Positions 52,180-63,284 of a DNA stretch of 63,368 bases are shown here, one piece after another. The DNA is from Methylococcaceae bacterium (GTDB lineage: Bacteria > Pseudomonadota > Gammaproteobacteria > Methylococcales > Methylomonadaceae), in NCBI GenBank assembly GCA_014191975.1, contig BJHG01000004.1, forward strand, positions 1 to 63,368, read 5' to 3'. Below the pieces are notes generated by a model, which had not been told where the DNA came from, ran no database searches, and was given only the letters and a program-made list of their open reading frames with translations. Numbering within the stretch: the first letter of the stretch is position 1; every line of letters begins with the position of its first letter. Position numbers and translations under genes: made by a program.

Positions 52180-54729
52180 ATGTTAAATACTTATCGACAA
52201 CACGTTGCAGAACGTTCAGCGGAAGGCGTTGTCCCCAAACCATTAGACGCGCCACAAACTGCCGAACTGATTGAATTATTTAAAAATCCGCCTTCCAATG
52301 AAACAGATTTTATTTTGGATTTACTCGCAAATCGTATTCCTGCTGGCGTGGATGAAGCCGCTTATGTGAAAGCGGGATTTTTAGCGGCAATCGCAAAAGG
52401 TGAAAATACGTCGCCGATTTTAACAGCAGAACGTGCGACTGAATTGCTCGGAACCATGCTCGGTGGTTACAACATCGAGCCATTGATTGATTTGCTCGAC
52501 AATGAAAATAAAACAATTTGTGCGTTGGCGGTAAAAGGGTTGTCGCACACGTTGTTAATTTTCGATGCGTTTCACGACGTTCAAGCTAAAGCGAGAGCGG
52601 GGAATTTGTTCGCGCAACAAGTGATGCAAGCGTGGGCGAATGCGGATTGGTTTACCGCGAAAAATGCCACGCCTGAAAAATTAACCGTGACGGTTTTCAA
52701 AGTCACTGGCGAAACAAACACCGACGATTTATCACCCGCGCCCGATGCGTGGTCACGTCCCGATATTCCGTTACATGCTAAAGCGATGTTGAAAATTCCC
52801 CGCGACGGCATTACCAACGCCGAGGCGCAAATTGCCGAATTGAAATTAAAAGGTTTTCCCGTTGCTTACGTTGGCGACGTGGTTGGAACAGGTTCGTCAC
52901 GCAAATCCGCGACAAATTCGGTTTTATGGTTTATGGGCAACGACATTCCGCACATTCCAAATAAACGCGAAGGCGGTGTGTGTATCGGTGGCAAAATCGC
53001 GCCAATTTTCTTCAATACAATGGAAGATTCGGGCGCATTACCGTTTGAATCCGACGTGAGCCAGTTAAATATGGGCGACGTGATCGATATTTTCCCGTAT
53101 CAAGGCGAAGTCAAACGCCACGACAGCGACGAAATCATCTGTAAATTTGAACTCAAAACAGACGTTTTATTGGACGAAGTGCGAGCTGGTGGGCGGATTC
53201 CGTTAATTATCGGACGTGGTTTAACCGACCGAGCGCGAATTGCCTTAGGTTTAGAACCGTCCACCGTTTTCAAACGTCCGATTGACGAAAAAGACAGCGG
53301 CAAAGGCTTCACACTTGCACAAAAAATGGTTGGCAAAGCGTGCGGCGTAGCGGGTGTTCGTCCGAATACTTATTGCGAACCACACATGACGACGGTTGGT
53401 TCACAAGACACGACGGGGCCGATGACGCGTGACGAATTGAAAGATTTGGCGTGCTTAGGATTTTCGGCAGATTTGGTGATGCAATCATTTTGTCACACCG
53501 CCGCGTATCCGAAACCCATTGATATTACGATGCAAAACACCTTGCCCGATTTTATTATGAATCGTGGCGGCGTGTCGTTACGCGCGGGCGACGGCATTAT
53601 TCATTCGTGGTTAAATCGAATGTTATTGCCCGATACGGTTGGCACGGGCGGCGATTCGCACACCCGTTTTCCGATTGGGATTTCGTTTCCAGCGGGTTCG
53701 GGTTTAGTCGCTTTTGCCGCAGCGACAGGCGTGATGCCGCTCGATATGCCCGAATCGGTTTTGGTGCGTTTCACGGGTGAAATGCAATCGGGGATTACCT
53801 TGCGTGATTTGGTCAACGCGATTCCTTATGCTGCGATTCAACGCGGTTTGTTGACGGTCGATAAACAAGGCAAAAAGAATGTTTTTTCTGGGCGAATTTT
53901 GGAAATCGAAGGTTTGCCCGATTTGAAAGTCGAACAAGCATTTGAATTATCGGATGCGTCGGCAGAACGTTCGGCGGCCGGTTGTACGGTACGTTTGAAT
54001 GAAGCTCCGATTCGTGAATATCTGAATTCAAATATCACGCTGTTGAACTGGATGATTAAAGAAGGTTACGGTGACGCGCGAACGATTGAACGCCGCATTT
54101 CAAAAATGCAAGATTGGCTCGAAAATCCTGTGTTGCTTGCGCCTGATGCTGATGCAGAATACTTTGAAATTCTCGACATCAACATGAGCGACATCACAGA
54201 GCCATTGCTCGCGTGTCCAAATGATCCCGACGATATTAAAAAGCTGTCGGACGTAGCAGGAACGAAAATCGACGAAGTGTTTTTGGGTTCGTGCATGACG
54301 AATATCGGGCATTTTCGCGCGGCTGGGAACTTACTCAAACAACAAACTGGCGATTTGCCGAGCAAATTATGGGTCGCGCCACCGACGAAAATGGATGCCG
54401 CGCAACTCACGAAAGAAGGTTATTACGACACATTTGAAAAGTCGGGCGCACGTTTAGAAATGCCAGGTTGTTCGTTGTGCATGGGAAATCAAGCGCGAGT
54501 AAAAGCAGGTGCAACAGTGGTTTCAACGTCAACGCGAAACTTCCCGAATCGGTTGGGTGATAACACAAATGTGTATTTATCGTCGGCAGAATTGGCAGCG
54601 GTGTGTTCGATTTTAGGCAAAATTCCAACGGTTTCAGAATATATGTCTTACGCGACACAAATCAATGAAACTGCTGACGAAACGTATCAGTATTTAAATT
54701 TTGATCAGATGGCCGATTATCGCGGGTAG
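52180..54729 (+). CDS. acnB: Aconitate hydratase B
   Basis: TCA-cycle citrate-isocitrate isomerase with a 4Fe-4S cluster; apo-AcnB can also bind RNA. It has 849 residues in the AcnB order: HEAT-like N-terminal domain (1-160), swivel domain with G-T-G-S-S-R-K-S-A near 236, then the catalytic domains. Cluster cysteines lie in F-L-G-S-C-M-T-N near 706 and G-C-S-L-C-M-G-N near 765. G-D-S-H-T-R-F is near 492. AAGGA precedes the ATG. Confidence 0.97.
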   Translation: MLNTYRQHVAERSAEGVVPKPLDAPQTAELIELFKNPPSNETDFILDLLANRIPAGVDEAAYVKAGFLAAIAKGENTSPILTAERATELLGTMLGGYNIEPLIDLLDNENKTICALAVKGLSHTLLIFDAFHDVQAKARAGNLFAQQVMQAWANADWFTAKNATPEKLTVTVFKVTGETNTDDLSPAPDAWSRPDIPLHAKAMLKIPRDGITNAEAQIAELKLKGFPVAYVGDVVGTGSSRKSATNSVLWFMGNDIPHIPNKREGGVCIGGKIAPIFFNTMEDSGALPFESDVSQLNMGDVIDIFPYQGEVKRHDSDEIICKFELKTDVLLDEVRAGGRIPLIIGRGLTDRARIALGLEPSTVFKRPIDEKDSGKGFTLAQKMVGKACGVAGVRPNTYCEPHMTTVGSQDTTGPMTRDELKDLACLGFSADLVMQSFCHTAAYPKPIDITMQNTLPDFIMNRGGVSLRAGDGIIHSWLNRMLLPDTVGTGGDSHTRFPIGISFPAGSGLVAFAAATGVMPLDMPESVLVRFTGEMQSGITLRDLVNAIPYAAIQRGLLTVDKQGKKNVFSGRILEIEGLPDLKVEQAFELSDASAERSAAGCTVRLNEAPIREYLNSNITLLNWMIKEGYGDARTIERRISKMQDWLENPVLLAPDADAEYFEILDINMSDITEPLLACPNDPDDIKKLSDVAGTKIDEVFLGSCMTNIGHFRAAGNLLKQQTGDLPSKLWVAPPTKMDAAQLTKEGYYDTFEKSGARLEMPGCSLCMGNQARVKAGATVVSTSTRNFPNRLGDNTNVYLSSAELAAVCSILGKIPTVSEYMSYATQINETADETYQYLNFDQMADYRG

Positions 54730-54736
54730 ATTGAGT

Positions 54737-54774
54737 TGAAAAGTAGGGCTTAATGATTCGTGCTCTACTTTTCA
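54737..54774. terminator. Hairpin between convergent acnB and murU
   Basis: TGAAAAGTAG (54737-54746) pairs perfectly with CTACTTTTCA (54765-54774) around an 18-base loop. It overlaps the last codons of murU and is flanked by AT-rich sequence, fitting a shared terminator. Confidence 0.55.
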
Positions 54775-55442
54775 TTTGCGAAATAGTGATTAGATAATAC
54801 TTGTAGGCGATCTGGTGTACCAATATCCATCCAAAAACCATCAAAAACCTGCCCTGTTACACGATTATCTAACATTGCAGCGTGTAGTAATGGTGCAAGT
54901 TTTGTACTATTTTTGGGTGCATTTAAAAATAATTCTGGTGAATAAATTCCAATTCCACTAAACGTAAATGTATTTAAACATCCCGAAGAAAGTGTATTAT
55001 TTGAATCAATTTGAAAATCCCCATTTGAATAATGATTAGGATTTGGAACTAAAACTAAATGCGCTAAATCAAACGATTTTTCTCTAAGCTCTGCGAATGG
55101 AAAATCTGTTGCAATATCGCCATTGACTACTAAAAAAGGTTTGCCATCATCCATAAGGGGTAGCGCATGAATAATTCCCCCTGCAGTTTCCAACCCATTT
55201 TCACCTTCATGTGAATAAGAAATTGTTGCATCAAATTTTGAACCATCCCCCAAAACCGTTTCGATTTGTTTGCCTAAATACGCATGGTTTATGACTAAAT
55301 CTTTAAAACTAGCCATTACCAACTGCTCTATTGTGCGTTGAATTAACGATTTTCCAGCGGCTTTTAATAACGGTTTTGGTGTAAAATCTGTTAATGGTCG
55401 CATTCGCTCACCACGTCCAGCGGCTAAAATCATTGCTCGCAT
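54765..55442 (-). CDS. murU: MurNAc-1-phosphate uridylyltransferase-like nucleotidyltransferase
   Basis: 225 residues of the sugar-nucleotidyltransferase family. The N-terminus M-I-L-A-A-G-R-G-E-R-M-R-P-L-T, with K-P-L-L, closely fits MurU, which makes UDP-MurNAc in the fosfomycin-bypass peptidoglycan recycling route. V-V-N-G-D-I-A-T-D holds the metal-binding Asp. It overlaps hflX by 13 bases; an alternative ATG (55433) would give an ATGA overlap. The usual partner amgK is not next to it. Other sugar-1-phosphate substrates remain possible. Confidence 0.82.
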   Translation of the reverse strand: MRAMILAAGRGERMRPLTDFTPKPLLKAAGKSLIQRTIEQLVMASFKDLVINHAYLGKQIETVLGDGSKFDATISYSHEGENGLETAGGIIHALPLMDDGKPFLVVNGDIATDFPFAELREKSFDLAHLVLVPNPNHYSNGDFQIDSNNTLSSGCLNTFTFSGIGIYSPELFLNAPKNSTKLAPLLHAAMLDNRVTGQVFDGFWMDIGTPDRLQVLSNHYFANEK

Positions 55443-56716
55443 TTTAAATCCAATAATTCTACATCTTTGAGTAACCCTAAATGCTTTACATCAATTTCGA
55501 TAAATAAATTTGTGTCACCAAATTCATCAATGGTTTCGTCAATAATTTGTGCATGTTCAAAAAGTTGAGCGCGAATTCCACCTTGTTTTGGTGTTAAAAA
55601 ACAATTGCGACGCACTTTTGTGTTAGCAAATTTTTCAACCAAAACATCAAATAATAATTCTACGCCCTGCCCTGTTTCAGCCGATAGCCAAACACGAATT
55701 GCATTGCCTTCGTCATCTCTATCAATATGTGGCACAACATTTTCAAGTAAATCAATTTTATTAAAAATTTCTAAACGTGGGATTTCTGCCGCCCCAATAT
55801 CTTTTAAAACTAAATCAACTTGCTTCATTAAATCATCACGGTCTTCTGAAGCGCCATCCACAATATGTAAAAGTAAATCAGCTTCTAAGGCTTCTTGTAA
55901 TGTCGATTTAAATGCAGCAACTAATTCATGTGGCAATTGGCGAATAAATCCGACCGTATCCGCAAAAACCACTTCGGCATTATTTGGCAATGGACAGCGA
56001 CGCAACGTCGGATCAAGCGTTGCAAAAAGTTGGTCAGCGGCGTAAATTTCCGTCCCCGTCAGTGTATTAAAAAGCGTCGATTTCCCAGCGTTGGTATACC
56101 CAACGAGTGAAATTGTTGGTGTTTCACTTTTTTTGCGTTGACTACGTCCTTGATGACGCTGTCTATCAACTTTATCAAGGCGTTGTTGAATTTGCTTTAA
56201 TCGAACCGCGAGCAAACGACGATCAGTTTCCAACTGCGTTTCGCCAGGACCACGCATTCCAATTCCGCCTTTTTGGCGTTCTAAATGCGTCCACCCACGA
56301 ACTAAGCGTGTTGATAAATGCTTTAATTGTGCAAGTTCAACCTGCAATTTACCTTCAAATGACTGCGCTCGCTGGGCAAAAATGTCCAAAATAAGACCAT
56401 TTCGATCAACCACACGAACACCTAAAAAACGTTCTAAATTACGTTCTTGACTGGGTGAAAGTGCGTGATTAAACAAAACAACGTCAGCTTCAAATAATTC
56501 AATTGCAGACTTTAATTCGTCGAGTTTCCCTGTACCGATAAAGTATTTCGGATCAGGACGTTGCCGCCCACCTGTAACAACATGAACAGGATCGGTCGCA
56601 GCAGATTTTGCGAGTTCTTTCAGTTCGGGTAAATTTGCTTCACCATGATGAAAAATCATGTGAACCAAAATTGCACGCTCACCTGTATCGGGACGCTCTG
56701 AAACTAAATCTTGCAT
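55430..56716 (-). CDS. hflX: Ribosome-associated GTPase HflX
   Basis: 428 residues. The N-terminal HflX domain (V-H-V-V-T-G-G-R-Q-R-P-D and Y-F-I-G-T-G-K-L near 45-67) is followed by a coiled coil with G-G-I-G-M-R-G-P-G-E-T-Q-L-E near 148. The G domain has G-Y-T-N-A-G-K-S-T-L near 205, D-T-V-G-F near 254 and N-K-I-D near 315. HflX splits stalled or heat-damaged ribosomes. It lies 3 bases after hfq, the conserved hfq-hflX pair. Confidence 0.96.
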   Translation of the reverse strand: MQDLVSERPDTGERAILVHMIFHHGEANLPELKELAKSAATDPVHVVTGGRQRPDPKYFIGTGKLDELKSAIELFEADVVLFNHALSPSQERNLERFLGVRVVDRNGLILDIFAQRAQSFEGKLQVELAQLKHLSTRLVRGWTHLERQKGGIGMRGPGETQLETDRRLLAVRLKQIQQRLDKVDRQRHQGRSQRKKSETPTISLVGYTNAGKSTLFNTLTGTEIYAADQLFATLDPTLRRCPLPNNAEVVFADTVGFIRQLPHELVAAFKSTLQEALEADLLLHIVDGASEDRDDLMKQVDLVLKDIGAAEIPRLEIFNKIDLLENVVPHIDRDDEGNAIRVWLSAETGQGVELLFDVLVEKFANTKVRRNCFLTPKQGGIRAQLFEHAQIIDETIDEFGDTNLFIEIDVKHLGLLKDVELLDLKCEQ

Positions 56717-56719
56717 GAT

Positions 56720-56965
56720 TTACTCATCATCATTATTTTCGTCAATATCGGCACCTAATCGCACCATTTTACTTGGTACAATCGTTGAAATCGCATGCTT
56801 ATAAACCATTTGGCTAACCGTATTTTTCAACATAATCACATATTGATCAAACGAATCAATTTTACCTTGCAATTTAATTCCGTTCACCAGAAAAATGGAC
56901 ACAGGCGTGTGTTCTTTTCTAAGAATATTTAAAAAACTATCTTGTAAATTTTGACTTTTTGACAT
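56720..56965 (-). CDS. hfq: RNA chaperone Hfq
   Basis: 81-residue Sm-like hexamer that pairs small RNAs with mRNAs. Sm1 is Q-D-S-F-L-N through [14 protein letters not shown] near 8-42; Sm2 is the [10 protein letters not shown] motif near 55-64. The C-terminal tail is short and acidic (D-I-D-E-N-N-D-D-E). AAGGAAA precedes the ATG. Its presence implies sRNA regulation, although no sRNA gene was recognised in the window. Confidence 0.97.
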   Translation of the reverse strand: MSKSQNLQDSFLNILRKEHTPVSIFLVNGIKLQGKIDSFDQYVIMLKNTVSQMVYKHAISTIVPSKMVRLGADIDENNDDE

Positions 56966-57031
56966 TGGATTTTCCTTTATTATTTTTATTTTTAGATTAC
57001 ATTCACCAACGGGAATTCCGGTGAAATGAAT

Positions 57032-57727
57032 CTAATTTTGTGGTGCGTTATCTTCTATATAAAGCGTTGCTGCGATAATTGCAATAGGTGCGACAACGAT
57101 ATTGATAACCGGTAATGATTGACCAAGTGCAACCAACCCACCAAAACTTAACACACTAAAGCGCATTTTTTTTAACAGTTCTTTTTGATTTGGAAATAAT
57201 ATGCCACGATTTTCTAATGGAAATGCAAAATATTCTAATGCAACACACCATGCGCTAAATCCCAACCAAAGCAATGGTGCAATCAAATTTACCACAGGAA
57301 TTACAAATAAAACCAGTAAAGGCAATGCGTGTGTTAAAGAATAACGCAGCCGATTCAATTCTGCCCGCCAAATTTGAATCGCACTTAGTTCAATCGTCAA
57401 CAATTGCGGTGCATTAATAACGACAAGTGTTTTCGCTGCTAATTTTGCATAAAACGGCGCAGCAATCAAATTTGCTAATAATGAAAATGTAAAAAATCCA
57501 ACTAAACAAAAACTGACGACGAACACCGGATAAATCAGCCACGTCAAAAAATGCAACCACGTCGGGATAATTTGTGCGACCCAATGATCTAAATACCAAT
57601 AACCAAAAAATAACGCGATACTGTATAAAACGACGTTAATTAGCAATGGCATCAATAAAAATGGACGCAATACAGGATTTGTCAGTAATTTCAAACTTTT
57701 CCAAAAATACGGAATAACATAAATCAC
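57032..57727 (-). CDS. CysZ/EI24-family membrane protein
   Basis: 231 residues with four or more hydrophobic segments (about 22-45, 60-88, 132-160, 195-222). The EI24/CysZ-like layout is supported by N-L-I-A-A-P-F-Y-A-K near 85-94 and E-Y-F-A-F-P-L-E-N-R-G near 165. CysZ proteins carry sulfate; whether this one does is unproven. The ATG overlaps the mtnA stop by 4 bases, and mtnA belongs to methionine salvage, so a link to sulfur metabolism is reasonable inference. Confidence 0.78.
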   Translation of the reverse strand: MIYVIPYFWKSLKLLTNPVLRPFLLMPLLINVVLYSIALFFGYWYLDHWVAQIIPTWLHFLTWLIYPVFVVSFCLVGFFTFSLLANLIAAPFYAKLAAKTLVVINAPQLLTIELSAIQIWRAELNRLRYSLTHALPLLVLFVIPVVNLIAPLLWLGFSAWCVALEYFAFPLENRGILFPNQKELLKKMRFSVLSFGGLVALGQSLPVINIVVAPIAIIAATLYIEDNAPQN

Positions 57728-58755
57728 TTTTGTAAACTCCGAATGCCATTTTCTTGCTCTGCTGGATTCAAAATAACACCATTCTCCGTCACAATTGCGC
57801 TAATTAAAGCTGCTGGCGTAACATCAAAAACAGGATTCCACCCGCTAACTAATGAATTAGCTGTATCGTAGCAAGCCGGTAAAAGTTCACACGGTTCACG
57901 ACATTCGATTTCAATATTGTCGCCATTTTCTAAGCTCCAATCAATGGTCGAAGTTGGCGCTACAACCATAAATTTCACGCCATGTTGCTTTGCTAAAACA
58001 GCTAATGAATACGTTCCAATTTTATTTGCAGTATCGCCATTTGCTGCAATTCTATCTGCACCGACAATAATCCAATCAATTGCACCCGATTTCATTAACC
58101 ACGCTGCTGCTGAATCGGCAATTAACGTGGTAGGAATACCATCTTGCGATAATTCCCAAGCGGTTAAACGTGCACCTTGCAACCAAGGTCTTGTTTCACC
58201 TGCAAAAACATTTAATTGCTTATTTCGTGCCACGGCACTACGAATAACGCCTAATGCAGTTCCATAACCGCCTGTCGCTAAACTTCCCGTATTGCAATGA
58301 GTCATAACACCTTTTATGCCTAATAATAAATCAGCACCAAATTCCCCCATTCGTTTATTTGCCGCTTTATCGTCTAAGTGAATTTTTATTGCACAGTTTG
58401 TAACTGCAGCTAAAACATCATCATTTTTTTCATTCAAAACTGCTCTCATTTTATCTAATGCCCAAAATAAATTTACAGCAGTTGGGCGAGATTGTGCGAG
58501 TATTTCAATGTCAGCAAAAACTGAGTCATAATAATTTTTTGATTCAAAATGCCTTTGAACCGATAAAACAACACCGTAAGCCGCAGCAATTCCAATGGCA
58601 GGCGCACCGCGAACACGCATTGATTTAATAGCTTCGGCAACACCAGACGCATCAGAGTAAGTATCGTAATGCCTAATTTCAGGTAATTGCCGCTGATCTA
58701 AAACGTCTAAATTTTTACCTGTCCAAATTAAAGCTTGTACAATTTCAGTTGTCAT
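57724..58755 (-). CDS. mtnA: S-methyl-5-thioribose-1-phosphate isomerase
   Basis: Methionine salvage: aldose-ketose isomerisation of methylthioribose-1-phosphate. It has 343 residues of the eIF2B-like family. R-V-R-G-A-P-A-I-G-I-A-A-A-Y-G near 48-62, the catalytic Cys in T-H-C-N-T-G-S-L-A-T-G-G-Y-G-T near 155-169 and Asp in V-G-A-D-R-I-A-A-N-G-D near 235. It is the first gene of a two-gene unit with the CysZ-like protein and divergent from secA. Confidence 0.95.
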   Translation of the reverse strand: MTTEIVQALIWTGKNLDVLDQRQLPEIRHYDTYSDASGVAEAIKSMRVRGAPAIGIAAAYGVVLSVQRHFESKNYYDSVFADIEILAQSRPTAVNLFWALDKMRAVLNEKNDDVLAAVTNCAIKIHLDDKAANKRMGEFGADLLLGIKGVMTHCNTGSLATGGYGTALGVIRSAVARNKQLNVFAGETRPWLQGARLTAWELSQDGIPTTLIADSAAAWLMKSGAIDWIIVGADRIAANGDTANKIGTYSLAVLAKQHGVKFMVVAPTSTIDWSLENGDNIEIECREPCELLPACYDTANSLVSGWNPVFDVTPAALISAIVTENGVILNPAEQENGIRSLQK

Positions 58756-58850
58756 AATTTAAATTTTTCCCAAAAATTTTACAGCGTTTTGTTTATCTCA
58801 TTTTGTTTTAATTAAAAACATATTTTGGATTTGATTTGTATTGTAACTAC

Positions 58851-58879
58851 TGTAAATAAAATAATAGACAGTATATAAT
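58851..58879 (+). promoter_or_regulatory. Candidate secA promoter
   Basis: A perfect -10 hexamer TATAAT (58874-58879) has a weak -35 match TGTAAA (58851-58856) at 17 bases. It would leave a leader of about 40 bases before secA. Confidence 0.45.
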
Positions 58880-58924
58880 CCCACGTTTTCGTTAAGTTTT
58901 CACTAAATTCACATTGGAAAAAGT

Positions 58925-61627
58925 ATGCTGGGCAAACTGGTCAAATTAGTTATAGGTAGCCGTAACGACAGGCTGATTAAGAAAAAAAGAGCATTGGTTA
59001 AAAAGATCAATGCCCTGTCGTCAGAATACGAAAAACTCTCCGACGCAGAGTTACAAACAAAAACACAAGAATTTCGTGAACGCTTAGAAAGCGGCGAAAA
59101 ACTGAATGATTTATTACCTGAAGCCTTTGCAACTGTCCGTGAAGCGTCAACGCGCGTTTTTGGAATGCGCCATTTTGATGTGCAGTTAATTGGCGGCATG
59201 ATTTTGCACAAAGGCAAAATCTCAGAAATGAAAACCGGCGAAGGTAAAACTTTAATGGCAACACTCGCCGCGTATTTAAACGCACTGCCTTCTCGTGGTG
59301 TTCATATTGTGACCGTCAACGATTATTTAGCAAAACGCGATTCCGAAACCATGAGCAAACTTTATAGTTTTCTTGGCATGAGTACTGGTGTGATTTTGGG
59401 GCAAATGGAAGCACATGATCGCCGTCTTGCTTACGCTTGTGATATTACTTACGGTACAAATAACGAATTTGGTTTTGATTATTTACGCGACAATATGGCG
59501 TTCACGCTTGAACATAAAGTACAGCGTGATTTGCATTTTGCAATTGTTGATGAAGTGGATTCAATTTTAATTGATGAGGCAAGAACACCACTTATCATTT
59601 CTGGACCCACAGATGACACCAGTGACATTTATTTGAAAGTAAATGCCATTGTGCCATTGCTCGTGAAACAACTCAAAGAACATGAGGCTGGAGATTATTC
59701 GGTCGATGAAAAATCAAAACAAATTCATTTAACTGAAGACGGTCATGAAAACATTGAGCGTTTGCTTGCCGAACACGGATTAATTGAGGAAGGCACAAGT
59801 TTATATGATTCGGCAAATTTACGTTTAATGCACTACATGAGCGCAGCATTACGAGCTTTCGTATTGTTCCGCCGTGATGTTGAATACATCGTGAAAGACG
59901 ATCAAGTCATTATCGTTGATGAATTCACAGGGCGCACAATGCCAGGCCGTCGCTGGTCAGAAGGATTGCATCAAGCCATTGAAGCAAAAGAAGGCGTGTC
60001 AATCCAAAACGAAAATCAAACCCTCGCTGCCATTACCTTCCAAAACTATTTCCGTTTATACGAAAAACTCTGCGGAATGACAGGTACTGCAGACACAGAA
60101 GCGTTTGAATTGAATAAAATTTATGGCTTAGAAGTTGTCGTTATTCCAACACACCGAAATATGATCCGCCGTGATTTAGGCGACGTGGTATTTCTAACCT
60201 CCGCTGAAAAATATCAGGCGGTTGCCAACGATATTAAAGAATGTGTTAGTCGTGGACAGCCTGCTTTAGTCGGCACAACATCAATTGAAAATTCAGAATT
60301 GTTGTCAGAAATTTTGACAAAACAAGGTATTACACACGAAGTTTTAAACGCCAAACAACATGAACGCGAAGCACATATTATTGAGCAAGCGGGGCAGCCT
60401 AATGCGGTCACGATTGCTACAAATATGGCGGGACGTGGGACAGATATTGTTTTAGGTGGCAATTTAGAAGCTGAATTACACGCTCTCGGTGAAAACGCAT
60501 CGCAAACTGAAAAAGATAAAATTCGTGGCGCATGGTTAGACCGTCACAATACAGTTGTTGAAAGCGGAGGGTTACATGTAATTGGTTCTGAACGTCATGA
60601 ATCACGTCGAATTGACAACCAATTACGTGGTCGTTCAGGTCGTCAAGGCGATCCAGGTTCAAGCCGTTTTTTCTTGTCGCTCGAAGACGATTTAATGCGA
60701 ATTTTCGCTTCAGAACGGGTTTCCGGATTGATGCAGAAATTGGGAATGGGCAACGGCGAAGCGATTGAACATCCGTGGGTTACACGTTCGATTGAAAATG
60801 CACAGCGTAAAGTTGAAGCGCATAACTTCAATATTCGTAAAGAAATTTTGGCATATGACGACGTGGCAAACGATCAGCGTAAAGTAATTTACGCGCAACG
60901 TAGCGACATTATGGCAGCAGATAATATTTCAGACATCGTCACCGCAATTCGTGAAGATGTTGTCAATGATATGATTACGCTCTACATTCCAGAAAAAACG
61001 ATGATGAATCAATGGAATATCAAGGGACTGGAAGAACACTTGCAGTTGGAGTTTGGCGTTGAGATTGCCGTACAAAATCTACTTGATGAGGATAAAAAAC
61101 TTCAAGAAGAAGGCTTACGTCAAAAAATCATCGGAATTCTGGAAGAAAATCACACTGAAAAAGAAGTTTCAATTGGTGCAGCTACGTTACGAAATGTTGA
61201 AAAAACCTTTATGTTGCGTGCCTTAGACCATAATTGGAAAGAGCATTTAGCTGCAATGGATTATTTACGTCAAGGAATTCATTTTCGTGGTTACGCACAA
61301 AAGGATCCAAAACAAGAATATAAACGTGAAGCATTTGAAATGTTCACTAATTTGCTCGAAACAATTAAATTTGAAGTAGTGGGTTTATTATTCAAAATCC
61401 CATTAGAGCAAAGTGCGTTAGATCGTGAATTAGAAGCTGAATTTGCAAATATTCCAACAGGTTCAATTGAGCATAATAACGAACACTTATCGGCTATTGC
61501 TGATGTGGAACAACCTACATTTGTTGAAATGCCGACACATTTGACGCAAGACAGTGTGGGACGAAATGATGTTTGCCCTTGTGGCTCTGGTTTGAAATAT
61601 AAACAATGTCATGGGAAATTGAGTTGA
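58925..61627 (+). CDS. secA: Preprotein translocase ATPase SecA
   Basis: Motor of Sec-dependent export. It has 900 residues. Walker A is M-K-T-G-E-G-K-T near 102, Walker B is [12 protein letters not shown] near 207-218, helicase motif V/VI is [10 protein letters not shown] and [10 protein letters not shown]. The C-terminal zinc site C-P-C-G-S-G with C-H-G is intact. GGAAA precedes the ATG. Its last 22 bases overlap the pilM frame. Confidence 0.98.
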   Translation: MLGKLVKLVIGSRNDRLIKKKRALVKKINALSSEYEKLSDAELQTKTQEFRERLESGEKLNDLLPEAFATVREASTRVFGMRHFDVQLIGGMILHKGKISEMKTGEGKTLMATLAAYLNALPSRGVHIVTVNDYLAKRDSETMSKLYSFLGMSTGVILGQMEAHDRRLAYACDITYGTNNEFGFDYLRDNMAFTLEHKVQRDLHFAIVDEVDSILIDEARTPLIISGPTDDTSDIYLKVNAIVPLLVKQLKEHEAGDYSVDEKSKQIHLTEDGHENIERLLAEHGLIEEGTSLYDSANLRLMHYMSAALRAFVLFRRDVEYIVKDDQVIIVDEFTGRTMPGRRWSEGLHQAIEAKEGVSIQNENQTLAAITFQNYFRLYEKLCGMTGTADTEAFELNKIYGLEVVVIPTHRNMIRRDLGDVVFLTSAEKYQAVANDIKECVSRGQPALVGTTSIENSELLSEILTKQGITHEVLNAKQHEREAHIIEQAGQPNAVTIATNMAGRGTDIVLGGNLEAELHALGENASQTEKDKIRGAWLDRHNTVVESGGLHVIGSERHESRRIDNQLRGRSGRQGDPGSSRFFLSLEDDLMRIFASERVSGLMQKLGMGNGEAIEHPWVTRSIENAQRKVEAHNFNIRKEILAYDDVANDQRKVIYAQRSDIMAADNISDIVTAIREDVVNDMITLYIPEKTMMNQWNIKGLEEHLQLEFGVEIAVQNLLDEDKKLQEEGLRQKIIGILEENHTEKEVSIGAATLRNVEKTFMLRALDHNWKEHLAAMDYLRQGIHFRGYAQKDPKQEYKREAFEMFTNLLETIKFEVVGLLFKIPLEQSALDRELEAEFANIPTGSIEHNNEHLSAIADVEQPTFVEMPTHLTQDSVGRNDVCPCGSGLKYKQCHGKLS

Positions 61628-62709
61628 ATTTCAACTTGAAAATTCCATTTTTTGGAAGAAAACACACAGCTGTGCTGGGTATTGATATTACAACGACCGC
61701 CGTAAAATTATTAGAACTTAGCAAACATGGCAATACGTATAAAGTTGAAAATTATATGGTTTCACCGTTGCCACGTGATATTAACGATAATCAAATCCAA
61801 CAAGTCGAAATTATCGGCGCTGCGATTAAAAAAGCCGTTGAGCGGTCAGGTACAAAGTTAAAAAAAGCGGCCGTGGCTGTTGGTGGCTCGTCAGTTATTA
61901 CAAAAATGATTACGCTACCTATAGGCTTAAACGACTATGAAATGGTCGAACAAATTATGATCGAAGCGTTGGAATATATCCCTTACGATATCGACGAAGT
62001 TAATTTCGATTTTGAAGTAATGGGTAAAAATGACATTGATTCAAGTCGCGTAAATGTTCTACTAGCTGCTTCGCAACGTGAAAATGTTGATTATCGTGTT
62101 ACAGCTTTAGAGCTTGCGGGGTTAAAAGCAAAAATAGTAGATATTGAAACATTTACCATTGAAAATGCGTTCACTTTATTAGTAAGTCAACTTCCCTATT
62201 CCGTTGAAAATAAAACCGTTGTTGTTATCGAAATTGGTGCCAATTTGACAACATTACATTTTTTGTACAATTCACGTGTTATTTATACACGGGAACAAAA
62301 TTTTGGCCGGAAACAACTCACTGAAGAAATTCAACGAACATATAATTTAAGTTATGACGAAGCAGGGATTGCAAAAAAAATAGGTGGATTGCCCGATAAT
62401 TACGAAATAGATGTACTGGAGCCTTTTAAACGCCATATGGTTCAGCAAATTCAACGCTGCATACAATTTTTCATTGCGTCAAACGTTAGTCGTCCAATCG
62501 ACGGCGTAATTATTGCTGGTGGCTGTGCGTCTATTGCGGGTGTTGATCAATTGATTTCACAAGCCATTAACATTCCCGTACACATAGCAAATCCCTTTAT
62601 AAATATGGAATTATCCTCAAGGGTTGATCCCAAAAACTTAAGTAAAGATGCCTCTTCAATGTTAATTGCGTGTGGTTTAGCATTACGGAGCTTTGGCGTG
62701 AATGATTAA
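61606..62709 (+). CDS. pilM: Type IV pilus assembly protein PilM
   Basis: Actin-like cytoplasmic ATPase of the pilus alignment complex, binding the N-terminus of PilN. It has 367 residues from ATG 61606, overlapping secA by 22 bases; TTG 61624 is an alternative start (361 residues). Features are [12 protein letters not shown] near 23, [11 protein letters not shown] near 205 and [11 protein letters not shown] near 304. The order secA-pilM differs from the usual ponA/mrcA-pilMNOPQ. Confidence 0.95.
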   Translation: MSWEIELNFNLKIPFFGRKHTAVLGIDITTTAVKLLELSKHGNTYKVENYMVSPLPRDINDNQIQQVEIIGAAIKKAVERSGTKLKKAAVAVGGSSVITKMITLPIGLNDYEMVEQIMIEALEYIPYDIDEVNFDFEVMGKNDIDSSRVNVLLAASQRENVDYRVTALELAGLKAKIVDIETFTIENAFTLLVSQLPYSVENKTVVVIEIGANLTTLHFLYNSRVIYTREQNFGRKQLTEEIQRTYNLSYDEAGIAKKIGGLPDNYEIDVLEPFKRHMVQQIQRCIQFFIASNVSRPIDGVIIAGGCASIAGVDQLISQAINIPVHIANPFINMELSSRVDPKNLSKDASSMLIACGLALRSFGVND

Positions 62710-63196
62710 ATTTAACTTATTGCCCTGGCGTGAAGAATTACGCATCAAAAAACAAAAAGAATTCACAATCACTTTAATAACTATTGTTATCTGTTCAGCA
62801 ATACTTTTTACAGGCGTACATTTGTATTTTGATGATCAACAAATATATCAAACGCAACGTAATCAAATGTTACAAGATGAAACTGTTTTATTAGACAAGC
62901 AAATTTTAGATATTAACAATATCAAAGAAACAAAAAAAAATCTCAGTGAGAAAATCAAAGTAATTAATAGTTTGCAGCGTTCACTTCCAGAAACGGCACA
63001 TTTATTTGATGAAATATCACACATTACGCCAGACGGTTTATTTTTAACAAAATTAACACGCATAGATAGAAAATTAATCATTGAAGGAAAATCTGAATCT
63101 AGCGCACTCGTTTCTGCTTTTATGCGTTCTATGGAGACTTCATTATGGCTTCAAGCACCTTCATTAGATATTATTCAATCTCAAGATAAACAATAG
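62702..63196 (+). CDS. pilN: Type IV pilus assembly protein PilN, possibly truncated at the C-terminus
   Basis: 164 residues. It starts with the PilM-binding [12 protein letters not shown] motif (here [10 protein letters not shown]), a membrane helix (about 22-40), a coiled coil and a periplasmic domain. It overlaps pilM by 8 bases. It stops soon after W-L-Q-A-P-S-L-D-I-I-Q-S, where PilN proteins usually have 10-25 further residues forming the last strand. The following bases do not open into pilO, so an insertion may have clipped the gene. Confidence 0.88.
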   Translation: MIKFNLLPWREELRIKKQKEFTITLITIVICSAILFTGVHLYFDDQQIYQTQRNQMLQDETVLLDKQILDINNIKETKKNLSEKIKVINSLQRSLPETAHLFDEISHITPDGLFLTKLTRIDRKLIIEGKSESSALVSAFMRSMETSLWLQAPSLDIIQSQDKQ

Positions 63197-63284
63197 TTCG
63201 GACAGTTTTTGAAAGGTAAAAACAAAATCTAAAAATCAGCGAAAATGTAGTTCAAAAAAAACATTAACGCTGAACAAGATTTCG

